Source: Chelatococcus caeni (GTDB lineage: Bacteria > Pseudomonadota > Alphaproteobacteria > Rhizobiales > Beijerinckiaceae). Taken from it: 64,000 bases of DNA. The stretch covers positions 784,451 through 848,450 of the forward strand of contig NZ_JACIEN010000002.1 of NCBI RefSeq assembly GCF_014196925.1, read 5' to 3'. The position numbers and the translations under genes are program-made. The notes below the pieces were generated by a model, which was not told the DNA's origin, did not search any database, and saw only the letters and a list, made by a program, of their open reading frames with translations. This document shows positions 45,145 to 52,346 of the stretch, piece after piece (the first letter of the stretch is position 1; each line of letters begins with the position of its first letter).

Positions 45145-46557
45145 TCAGGGGCCGCGACGGCCGGCGTTCGGCAGGTCGCGGGAAAGATGCGTGCCGAAGC
45201 CCTTGCGGCCGACGAGCGCCCCGTCACGAACCACGGTCTGTCCGCGCACCATGGTCAGTTCCGGCCAGCCGGTCACCTCGATGCCTTCGTAGGGCGTGTA
45301 GTCCGCGCCGTCCTGCATGAGCGCGTGGGTGATGGTGACGCGGCGCTCCGGGTCCCAGATGGCGATATCCGCATCGGCGCCGATGGCGATAGTGCCCTTG
45401 CGCGGATAAAGACCATAGGTCCTGGCGTGGTTGGTGGCCGACAAGGCGACGAACTGGTTGAGGCTGATCCGCCCCTTCACGACGCCTTCCGAGAAGAGGA
45501 TGGGCAGGCGGGCGGCGACGCCGGGGATGCCGTTCGGCACCCAGCGGAAGCTGGTGCGCCCCTTGGGCGCGAGCTTGCCGGCGGGATCATCGTAGCGGAA
45601 GGGACAGTGGTCGGACGAGAAGGTCGAGAAGACGCCGGTGCGCAGCCCCTCCCAGCAGGCCGCCTGGCTCGCCTCGTCACGCGGGGGCGGGGAGCAGACG
45701 TATTTCGCCCCCTCCATGTTGAGCCCCTCGAGATCCCGCGCCGTCAGCACGAGATATTGCGGGCAGGTCTCGCCGTAGATGTTGAGGCCCTTCTGCTGGG
45801 CGCGGCGGATCTCCTCCATCGCCTCGCGGTTGGAGACGTGCACGATCATGATCGGCACGTCGACGAGCTCGGCGAGCGAGATCGCCCGGTGCGTCGCCTC
45901 GCGCTCCACGGCAATCGGGCGGGAGGCGGCGTGGAAATGCGGCGCCGTCTTGCCGGCGCGCTCCAGCCGGTCGGTCAGGAAGCGGATGGCATCGTAGTTC
46001 TCGGCATGGATCATGACGAGGGCGCCGGTCTCGCGCGCCACCGACATGACCTCGAGGATCTCCCGGTCCGACAAGGCGAGGCCCTCGTAGGTCATGAAGA
46101 CCTTGAAGGAGCTGTAGCCGTCGGCGACCAGCGCCGGCAGCTCCTGGCCGAGCACCGCCTCGCTCGGATCGGAGATGATGAGGTGGAAGGAGACGTCCGT
46201 GTAGCAGTTGCCCTCGGCGAGCGCATGGTAGTTCGTCAGCGCCTCGCGCAACGGGCGGCCCTTCTCCTGCAGGCAGAAGGGCAGCACCGTCGTATTGCCG
46301 CCGAAGGCGGCCGAGCGCGTGCCGGTCTCGAAATCGTCGGCCATGACGATGCCCTCGCCGGAGGGCTGCGAGATGTGGACGTGGCTGTCGATGCCGCCGG
46401 GCAGCACGAGGCGCGCGGTGGCGTCGATGATCTCGCGCGCGTCGTCGAGGCCGCGGCCGAGAGCGACGATCTTTCCCGCCTCGATGCCGACATCGCAGGT
46501 GAAGGTGTCGGACGCCGTCGCCACGGTGCCGTTGCGGATCACGGTATCGAAGGTCAT
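45145..46557 (-). CDS. Dihydropyrimidinase/hydantoinase-type amidohydrolase
   Basis: A 470-aa cyclic amidohydrolase. The metal site includes the DSHVH motif near residue 58, the carboxylated Lys in SSFKVFM near 151, His in MIHAEN and IVHVSN, and Asp in SSDHCPF near 316, the full binuclear zinc set of D-hydantoinases. It opens cyclic imides (dihydropyrimidines, hydantoins) to N-carbamoyl amino acids. No carbamoylase is nearby. A GTATGCA-type site upstream and two GntR genes downstream suggest local control. Its product could be related to the amino acid taken up by the adjacent importer. Confidence 0.92.
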   Translation of the reverse strand: MTFDTVIRNGTVATASDTFTCDVGIEAGKIVALGRGLDDAREIIDATARLVLPGGIDSHVHISQPSGEGIVMADDFETGTRSAAFGGNTTVLPFCLQEKGRPLREALTNYHALAEGNCYTDVSFHLIISDPSEAVLGQELPALVADGYSSFKVFMTYEGLALSDREILEVMSVARETGALVMIHAENYDAIRFLTDRLERAGKTAPHFHAASRPIAVEREATHRAISLAELVDVPIMIVHVSNREAMEEIRRAQQKGLNIYGETCPQYLVLTARDLEGLNMEGAKYVCSPPPRDEASQAACWEGLRTGVFSTFSSDHCPFRYDDPAGKLAPKGRTSFRWVPNGIPGVAARLPILFSEGVVKGRISLNQFVALSATNHARTYGLYPRKGTIAIGADADIAIWDPERRVTITHALMQDGADYTPYEGIEVTGWPELTMVRGQTVVRDGALVGRKGFGTHLSRDLPNAGRRGP

Positions 46558-46614
46558 GGAATCGCTCTGCCGCCGTTGCTCGTTTCAACCCGATGCAGCG
46601 CGATGATAGACCAA

Positions 46615-46636
46615 GTGTATGCAATCTGAATGCACA
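46615..46636. promoter_or_regulatory. Candidate GntR-type operator upstream of the hydantoinase gene
   Basis: GTGTATGCAATCTGAATGCACA contains two TGCA-type half-sites (GTATGCA and TGCAC) in inverted order around a short spacer, about 60 bases upstream of the hydantoinase start. It resembles the TTGTATGCAA-like sites of FCD regulators. The match is imperfect. Confidence 0.35.
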
Positions 46637-46699
46637 AATCGGCGTCAGTGATCGTCCGCGTGGCCGCGTGGAGGCCCATTCCCGCGGCCTCGGGGGGCC

Positions 46700-47470
46700 C
46701 TAGACGCGCAAGCGGGCGCGCATGTCTGTCGCCGAGATCACCTCGAGGTCCGCCTCCAGCTCGATGCGCTCGATGGAATAGCCCACGTCACGGCCGTAGA
46801 ACACGCGTGTAATGTTGGGCAGCGGCACGACTGCGAAACGGCCCTGGTAGGCGCGCAACGCCGTCTCGATCCGCAGCTTCACGTCCTCGAAGGAGAACGG
46901 GTTCTTGGGATCGGTGCCGTGGGTGTCGCGGATGGCGATGCAGGCCTGGCCGACGCGGCGCAACCCTTCCTCGATCAGGGCCTTGTGGCCGTCGTGGAAG
47001 GGCTGGTAGCGGCCGATGAAGAGGGCTGTCGGGGCCTTGGGGTCGAAATGCGGCCGTAGCTGGCGCACGGCCTTCTCCGCCCAGTAATCCGGCTCGCCGG
47101 TGGCGGTGACGTGCAGGTCGACCCGCGCCGGCGGCACGAACAGGCGGTTGGTGTCCTCGAAGCGGCCGCTCTTGATGCGGTCGACGAAGATGATGAAGGC
47201 GTCGCGGCCGAAGGCCTCGCGCGTCTCTTCCGTGGGGCAGACGAAATCGGCGATGGCGAAGGCGCCGGTCTTGGTCACCTGGTCGCACAGCCAACCCATG
47301 CGGCGGGCCTGCTCGATGCGGTCTTCCATCGAGAAGCCGAGATCCTTGTTGACGTTGGTGCGGATGTCATCGGCATTGAAATGCACGGCGTTCAAGCGTT
47401 TGGTCAGCGCCTGGGCGAGCGTCGTCTTGCCGGCGCCGGGCAATCCCATGATCAAGATCTTTTGCGGCAT
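46700..47470 (-). CDS. Fusion of an APS-kinase-like domain and an NMNAT-like nucleotidyltransferase domain
   Basis: A 256-aa two-domain protein. Residues 1-125 resemble adenylyl-sulfate kinase: Walker A GLPGAGKTT (9-17), FNADDIRTNV where CysC has DGDxxR, DLGFS (43-47) and a VCPT segment. Residues about 146-256 are an adenylyl/cytidylyltransferase fold: GRYQPFHDGH (153-162, H-x-G-H) and ISATDMR (245-251, cf. ISSTxxR). NadR has such domains in the opposite order and with a different kinase. It is the last gene of the sulfotransferase operon, 33 bases downstream of the sulfotransferase, so a role in PAPS supply is plausible but unproven. NMN adenylyltransferase activity is the alternative. Confidence 0.78.
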   Translation of the reverse strand: MPQKILIMGLPGAGKTTLAQALTKRLNAVHFNADDIRTNVNKDLGFSMEDRIEQARRMGWLCDQVTKTGAFAIADFVCPTEETREAFGRDAFIIFVDRIKSGRFEDTNRLFVPPARVDLHVTATGEPDYWAEKAVRQLRPHFDPKAPTALFIGRYQPFHDGHKALIEEGLRRVGQACIAIRDTHGTDPKNPFSFEDVKLRIETALRAYQGRFAVVPLPNITRVFYGRDVGYSIERIELEADLEVISATDMRARLRV

Positions 47471-47503
47471 GATCTCCCCACGGTTCGAGGTTGCACGAAA
47501 CTC

Positions 47504-48631
47504 TCAGCCATAGCCGAAGCGGCCGGCCACAGCGGCGGTGCGGCGCGCGATGGTCGCCCGCTCCTCTTCCGTGAAGTCCGGCTGATAATAGTCGGGTGCG
47601 CTGATGCGGGCGGCCGCGGCCTCCGGCAGGCTGCCCGGCGCGAGCGCGCAATGATCGAGCACGCGCGCCATCACCTCGGCCGGCGCGGAGCAGAAGTCCT
47701 CGTAGCGGACAACGAGGGTGGCGGCGGCGAGATCCGGATCGGCGGCGAGGCGGTCGGCCACGTGGCCATAGACGATCGCCCAGTGCGCCGCCCAGCCTTC
47801 GACCTCCTCGCCCTCCGCCCACAGCCGCGTCACTTCCGCCGCCCCGTCGCCGACATCGATCGGCCGGCGGCCGAGGCCGAACTCGAAATGGCCGCTGCGC
47901 CGCATGTGGCGCAGCACCCGCTCGTCCTCGCGCTCGGCCGCGACGAACAGGCGATGCTGCTTCATCAGCGAGGCGATGTGCCATTGCGGATCGCGGATCG
48001 GCACCACGAAGCGCGCATCGGGGAATAGCTTGTGGAGGTAGGGCAGGCGCGTGACGTTGTAGTTGCCCTTGGCGAGATAGCGTGAGCCGCCGCGCAGCGC
48101 CAGGAGCTTGCGGATATGGTCGCGATAGAAGGCCTCGAAGGCGGGGTGGCCCGTGTCGCGGCCGAGGGCGGCATCGCGGCCGGGATCGTGGATGTCCGGG
48201 AAGAAGGTCATCCAGATGACCTCCTCGAAGGCCTCCGGGCTTTCCGACGTCACGGTGATGCGATCGCGGTGCGCCCGCTCACGCGCCACCGCCTCGCCAC
48301 GTCCGGCGCGGTCCACGAACCAGTTCCAGGCCCAGGGCGTCAGCACCAGCGGGAAGTCGCGGTAGCGATGGGCCACCGTGTCCGGATGAAGCGCGAGGAG
48401 CTCGAGCAGCACCGTCGTGCCGGAGCGCGCGAGGCCGGTGACATAGATCGGCCGGTCGACGGCGACGGCGTCGAGGCGGTCGGCGACGAGACGGGTCTCA
48501 AGGTCGCCGAGGCGCGTCCACAGGCGCGGGTAGCGCTCGAGGAGGCCGCCGAGCCGATCGGTCCAGGGGTCGATGTCCATGCGGGCGGACGTCTTTTGAG
48601 CGGACGTCTTGTGGGCGGCGGTCTCGTTCAT
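47504..48631 (-). CDS. Sulfotransferase family protein (PAPS-dependent type)
   Basis: A 375-aa soluble protein. The 5'-PSB loop reads IYVTGLARSGTTVLLELLAL at about residues 62-81, and the 3'-phosphate region VVPIRDPQWHIASLMKQHRL at about 209-228; both are the PAPS-binding marks of this fold. The N-terminus MNETAAHKTSAQKTSARMD is low complexity; a second start is 17 codons in. It lies between a membrane protein and the APS-kinase-like gene in a tightly packed operon. The acceptor substrate is unknown. Confidence 0.85.
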   Translation of the reverse strand: MNETAAHKTSAQKTSARMDIDPWTDRLGGLLERYPRLWTRLGDLETRLVADRLDAVAVDRPIYVTGLARSGTTVLLELLALHPDTVAHRYRDFPLVLTPWAWNWFVDRAGRGEAVARERAHRDRITVTSESPEAFEEVIWMTFFPDIHDPGRDAALGRDTGHPAFEAFYRDHIRKLLALRGGSRYLAKGNYNVTRLPYLHKLFPDARFVVPIRDPQWHIASLMKQHRLFVAAEREDERVLRHMRRSGHFEFGLGRRPIDVGDGAAEVTRLWAEGEEVEGWAAHWAIVYGHVADRLAADPDLAAATLVVRYEDFCSAPAEVMARVLDHCALAPGSLPEAAAARISAPDYYQPDFTEEERATIARRTAAVAGRFGYG

Positions 48632-48647
48632 GGCGTTCGGTCCGGTC

Positions 48648-49367
48648 TCATTCGATGCGGCGCACGGACTTGAAGACGAGCGCGAAGAGCACCAGGGCCG
48701 CGAAGAAGGTGGCTTCCCAGCCGCGCAGCCAGCTCGGCCCGACCGGCAGGAACTCCTGGCGCGGCAGGGCGATGTCGATGCGTTCCACCGGCGCCTCGTC
48801 CGGCAGGTAGCCGGCCGGGTTGCCGACGAGCATGTTCCACCAGCGGCGCTTGTGGACGACGGCGATGGGCGTCGTCAGCAGCACGTCGAGCACGGGCTCG
48901 CCGGCCGGATCGACGACCTCGGCCCGGGGCGGCGCGCCGTCCCCCCGGTCGATCCAGCGCCCCTCGAAGGCGCCGGGCACAGCGACGCTCACCGGCTCGC
49001 CCGCCGGCGGGAAGGTGCCGCCGTAGTTGCCGTCCAGCCAGATGATGAAGACGAGCACCGGCAGCGAGGCGAGCAGGGTCGCCGGCAGGACGATGAACAC
49101 GCGCCGCAGGGCAAGCGCGAGCATGCGGCGGATATGCGGCCAGGCCTCCGCGAACTCGCCGTCGAAGCGGGAGACGTGATTGCGCGTGCGCTCCAGCGCG
49201 GCCTTGATCTGGCCGATACGCCGCTGCGGCGACAGGAGGCGGTAGATCTCCATGGACAGGATCGCCCCCAGCGCCGCCCACAGGACCAGCTTGGCGAGCG
49301 GCGGCACCTGATCGAGCCACCGGTCGATCTGGGTGAGGATGGGCGATGGCAGATCGAGAAGCCCCAT
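48648..49367 (-). CDS. Uncharacterised inner-membrane protein with three membrane segments
   Basis: A 239-aa protein not recognised with certainty. Helix 1 at about residues 22-40 (LAKLVLWAALGAILSMEIYR) is followed by a basic, coiled-coil-like cytoplasmic stretch of about 45 residues (RRIGQIKAALERTRNHVSRF), then helix 2 (LRRVFIVLPATLLASLPVLV), a soluble loop of about 110 residues, and a helix near the C-terminus (ATFFAALVLFALVFKSVRRI). The first half recalls the EMC3/DUF106 branch of the Oxa1 superfamily, but this is a topology-based guess. It is 16 bases from the sulfotransferase gene and is likely a structural or assembly partner in the operon. Confidence 0.7.
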   Translation of the reverse strand: MGLLDLPSPILTQIDRWLDQVPPLAKLVLWAALGAILSMEIYRLLSPQRRIGQIKAALERTRNHVSRFDGEFAEAWPHIRRMLALALRRVFIVLPATLLASLPVLVFIIWLDGNYGGTFPPAGEPVSVAVPGAFEGRWIDRGDGAPPRAEVVDPAGEPVLDVLLTTPIAVVHKRRWWNMLVGNPAGYLPDEAPVERIDIALPRQEFLPVGPSWLRGWEATFFAALVLFALVFKSVRRIE

Positions 49368-49384
49368 GACCTCGTCCCTCGCAT

Positions 49385-49675
49385 TCAGCGCCGCTGCGAC
49401 ACCTCGTTGCCGAAGCCCGGACCGGTCTGGGGAGCACCGGCATGGGGCGCATCGACCGTCGGCTCGCGCGACGCGGCCGCGCGGTCGGCCCGGCGGCGGC
49501 GCAGCATGTTGCGGATCGGCCAGGCGAGGACGAAGACCAGCGCGGTGCCGATGGCCGCGACGAGGGCCCACAGCGCGCCGAGCAGGCCGAGCCCCGCGCC
49601 GGGGCCGACATAGGCGAAGGCGGCCGTCGGCAGCACGGCCATGAGGAGGGTGAGGGGGACCGTGAGCTTCCTCAT
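49385..49675 (-). CDS. Small membrane protein with YVGPGAG motif
   Basis: A 96-aa protein. A signal-like helix MRKLTVPLTLLMAVLPTAAF ending FA precedes YVGPGAGLGLLGALWALVAA and a helix ending in AWPIRNMLRRRR, then a hydrophilic tail. Small proteins with a YVGPGAG start and a WPIR end recur in proteobacteria, but I know of no function. Its ATG overlaps the ASST-like stop (ATGA), so it is translationally coupled to that gene. Confidence 0.75.
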   Translation of the reverse strand: MRKLTVPLTLLMAVLPTAAFAYVGPGAGLGLLGALWALVAAIGTALVFVLAWPIRNMLRRRRADRAAASREPTVDAPHAGAPQTGPGFGNEVSQRR

Positions 49676-51072
49676 AGGTCTGTCTCCTTCCGGGATGGGG
49701 CGGGCTGCGCGGGCTCGAGCAGCGCCGGATCGAGCCCGGCCGGGTCGAGCCGCATGGCCCAGCCGATGATCGGGATCTGGTTGCCGTCGGGGCCGTCGCG
49801 GACCGGGTTGATGAATTCCCATACGACCTCGCCTGCGTGCGTCACCTCCACGAGACGCCCGCCGCTCGATTCGTTGATGAGCGTGTTGCCGTTCGGCAGG
49901 CGCTGCTGGTCGGCGCGGATCTCGCTGATGAGGGGATTTTCCGGCGTGCCGGCATATTCCCAGACGACGGCCATGCTGCGCGGGTCGATCTCGATGACGC
50001 GCGAGAGCCCCTCGGGCTTGTCGTAATTGCCGTAGTTGTCGAACAGCAGGATGTTGCCGTTCGCCAGGATGTCGGGGTCGTGCTGGCCGATCCAGTAGCC
50101 GTCGGTGGCCCAGGTGACGGCCTCGGTCTCGGGATCGAGGACCATCAGCGTGTTGGTTTCCCGCAGGGACAGGAGCACCTGCCCCTCCTTGCCGAAGGGG
50201 AAGTTGGCGGCGGCGGTGCCGTCGATGTAGGTCACCGCATTGGCGTGAAGCGGATCGGCTGCCGAGAACCCGGGCATGCGATGCAGGAGGGTGCTGAAGG
50301 GCGAGCCTGCGATGGCGGGGATCAGGCGGATCTTCTTGAGCTCTTCGCCGTCCGGCGAGAGCACGACGAGGAAATCCTCCAGCCGCGGCCGGGCGAGATG
50401 GTTGAGCCCCTCGTGCACATCGTCGACGATCTCGTGCGTCAGCGCATAGATCTTGCCGTCCGGGGCGATGTCGAGCTGGTGATGGGCGCGGCCGGAATAG
50501 CTCCAGATGACCTCGGAATTGCGGTCGAGCTTGGCGATGCCGTAGCCGTAGGGCGTGTCGCCGACACTCTCGTAGATCACGAGCAGGTCGCCGTTGGGGA
50601 AGACGCGGGCATTGCGGAAATAGACGTGGGAATCCGGCATCGGCCGCTTCACGGCGCCGGTGCCCGCCGCCCACACCAGGCTGAAGGGGCGGCGCCATTC
50701 GTGCAGCACCTCGCCCTTCATGTCGATGAGATAGGCGGCCGCCTCGTGGCCCGACGTGTAGAGCGTCACCCCCTCCTGCGCCAGGCCCTCGGCATGGACG
50801 GTGACGCCACGCTCCGGCCGGCGCTCCTGCGGCCACAGGTCGCTCGTGAAGACGTCGCGGTAGTTGGCGATCTGGTCATAGAGGGCCTTGCCGCCCTGAT
50901 AGGCGCGGGCGATCTGGGGGCCGGGGAAGACGTCGCCGGCCGTGACGATGGCGCCGCCGACGAAGGTGAGCAGCAGGAGCGCGGTCACCGCCGCGCCCTT
51001 GAAAATGGCATCGATACGAGAGTGCGGCGCGCCGTCCGACGAGCGCCTTTCCTGGGCGTGCGATTCGGTCAT
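49672..51072 (-). CDS. Arylsulfotransferase (ASST)-like periplasmic beta-propeller with membrane anchor
   Basis: A 466-aa protein. One N-terminal helix (residues about 26-46, AAVTALLLLTFVGGAIVTAG) anchors a periplasmic domain of propeller repeats: VYFRNARVFPNGDLLVIYES, HHQLDIAPDGKIYALTHEIV, HDPDILANGNILLFDNYGNY and QQRLPNGNTLINESSGGRLV. The HAN and HD-x-D patterns and the repeat phase match the arylsulfotransferase family (ASST, PF05935/PF14269). It may transfer sulfate between aryl sulfates, but many family members are uncharacterised. It is the first gene of the five-gene operon and starts at MTESHAQE; an ATG at 51183 is too far upstream. Confidence 0.82.
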   Translation of the reverse strand: MTESHAQERRSSDGAPHSRIDAIFKGAAVTALLLLTFVGGAIVTAGDVFPGPQIARAYQGGKALYDQIANYRDVFTSDLWPQERRPERGVTVHAEGLAQEGVTLYTSGHEAAAYLIDMKGEVLHEWRRPFSLVWAAGTGAVKRPMPDSHVYFRNARVFPNGDLLVIYESVGDTPYGYGIAKLDRNSEVIWSYSGRAHHQLDIAPDGKIYALTHEIVDDVHEGLNHLARPRLEDFLVVLSPDGEELKKIRLIPAIAGSPFSTLLHRMPGFSAADPLHANAVTYIDGTAAANFPFGKEGQVLLSLRETNTLMVLDPETEAVTWATDGYWIGQHDPDILANGNILLFDNYGNYDKPEGLSRVIEIDPRSMAVVWEYAGTPENPLISEIRADQQRLPNGNTLINESSGGRLVEVTHAGEVVWEFINPVRDGPDGNQIPIIGWAMRLDPAGLDPALLEPAQPAPSRKETDL

Positions 51073-51274
51073 GTCTAAGATCGAAATGCTCGGGAAGCGG
51101 GGATGGTTCCGCCCGCGGTTGCGTTTCGGTCGTCGATTTGCTGCATCGCACGCAACTCTGACGGCTTCGTGGCGCGCCCGCAATGATCACCCGATCGTGT
51201 GGCGGACGAACCCTGCCGCCGGCGCACCTCGGATCGCTGACGGCACCCCGAACGCCGCTGGTCGGAAGGTTGCG

Positions 51275-52042
51275 TCAGATATCAGTCGTGGATTCTGGCG
51301 GAATTGTTTCGCCTGCGAAGACGGCGCCGAAGGCCCGCAGCGGCGCGGTTGGCACATTCATGACGTCGAGGCAGCTCCACAGCGTGAAGGCGACGGAATC
51401 GAGCACCGGCACGCCGAGCCGGCGCTCGAGGTCGGGGGCGATGAGCGGTCCGCGCATGTTGGTGCAGACGATGGCAATGGCGTCCGGGCGGGCCGTGGCC
51501 ACGCGCTCGCACATCGCGGCGATCTCCGCCTCGGTCACGTCGGAGAAGGAGAAGTTGTCGCGCAACCCGCTGTGCGCCTCCGCCACGATCGTGATGCCGT
51601 GGCGGGCGTAATTGGCGATGATGCGTTCCTGCACGTCGGCGGTGTAGGGCGTGACGAGGCCGAGCCGGCGCACGCCGAGCCGCTGCAGCAGCTTGTTGAG
51701 GCCGATGATGGCGCTCGTCGCCGGGATGCCCGTGCGCTCAGTGATGGCGGCGCACAGGGCGGCGTCCGTGTCGAAGCCGAGCCAGCTCGCGGACGTGCCG
51801 TTCCAGGCGATGACATCGCAGCGTGCGTCCGCGAGCAGCTCGGCCGCCTCGAGGATCGGCGGCAGCGAGAACTGGCGGTTCGCCGCTTCGTCGAGGGCGA
51901 TCTCGGTGACGCGGAAACGCCCGAAATGGGCGGAAACGTCCGGATAGAGCGGCGCGAGCATCCGCGCCGTCAGCGGCTCCAGCACGGTGTTCGAGGAAGG
52001 GGTCAGCATCCCGATCAGCCTGCGGCCCGATTTTGCATTCAT
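51275..52042 (-). CDS. Asp/Glu-racemase superfamily enzyme, arylmalonate-decarboxylase/maleate-isomerase-like
   Basis: A 255-aa protein. The phosphate/carboxylate loop TPSSNTV (14-20) and the second catalytic Cys, C193 (VCTN), are present. At the first Cys position the sequence reads NGTSASW (Gly82-Thr83-Ser84), as in arylmalonate decarboxylase, instead of the C-T-S of maleate isomerase and racemases. Tyr133 (TPYTADV) is also kept. One active Cys suits decarboxylation rather than racemisation. It is divergent from the third TRAP system, which could import its dicarboxylate. No signal peptide, so it is cytoplasmic. The start MNAKSGRR is preferred over an upstream ATG at 52126. Confidence 0.83.
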   Translation of the reverse strand: MNAKSGRRLIGMLTPSSNTVLEPLTARMLAPLYPDVSAHFGRFRVTEIALDEAANRQFSLPPILEAAELLADARCDVIAWNGTSASWLGFDTDAALCAAITERTGIPATSAIIGLNKLLQRLGVRRLGLVTPYTADVQERIIANYARHGITIVAEAHSGLRDNFSFSDVTEAEIAAMCERVATARPDAIAIVCTNMRGPLIAPDLERRLGVPVLDSVAFTLWSCLDVMNVPTAPLRAFGAVFAGETIPPESTTDI

Positions 52043-52346
52043 TTCCTGCACTCCGCGCTCGCCGCTTGATCCGCGGAAGAGGGTCCGCGGCGCTATCAGA
52101 TCGCATGGGATCTGCGGCGGTGACAATAGAACGAGGTCTTCGGGTAGGTTTCCCGTCGACTGCGATCTGGGTAATGCTTGTGCACCGCTGCCCGATATTC
52201 AAGCAGTGCAGGCATCAAGATCCTGAAAATAATAAGCTTCGGTGCAGGTGCGTCTGCACAACATTTCCCGTTTGAGCGGTGGGAGGAACCTGCAACGCTT
52301 CAGGAGCGCAATTTGAATTCAAAATCGCGCCTCGGAGGCTCCACCC
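52043..52346. promoter_or_regulatory. Divergent intergenic region with two palindromes
   Basis: These 304 bases hold no credible gene. They are richer in A+T than the flanks. Two symmetrical elements stand out: GTGCAG-GTGCGT-CTGCAC at 52242-52259 and the perfect 12-bp palindrome TTTGAATTCAAA at 52312-52323, just upstream of the dctP ribosome site (CGGAGGC). They are candidate sites for the GntR protein encoded at the end of this TRAP operon. Confidence 0.45.

Noticed and set aside
48585..48631. Repeated GCGGACGTCTT at the start of the sulfotransferase gene
   Set aside because: Two short copies that encode the K-T-S-A repeat of the N-terminus; a local duplication, not a mobile-element end.
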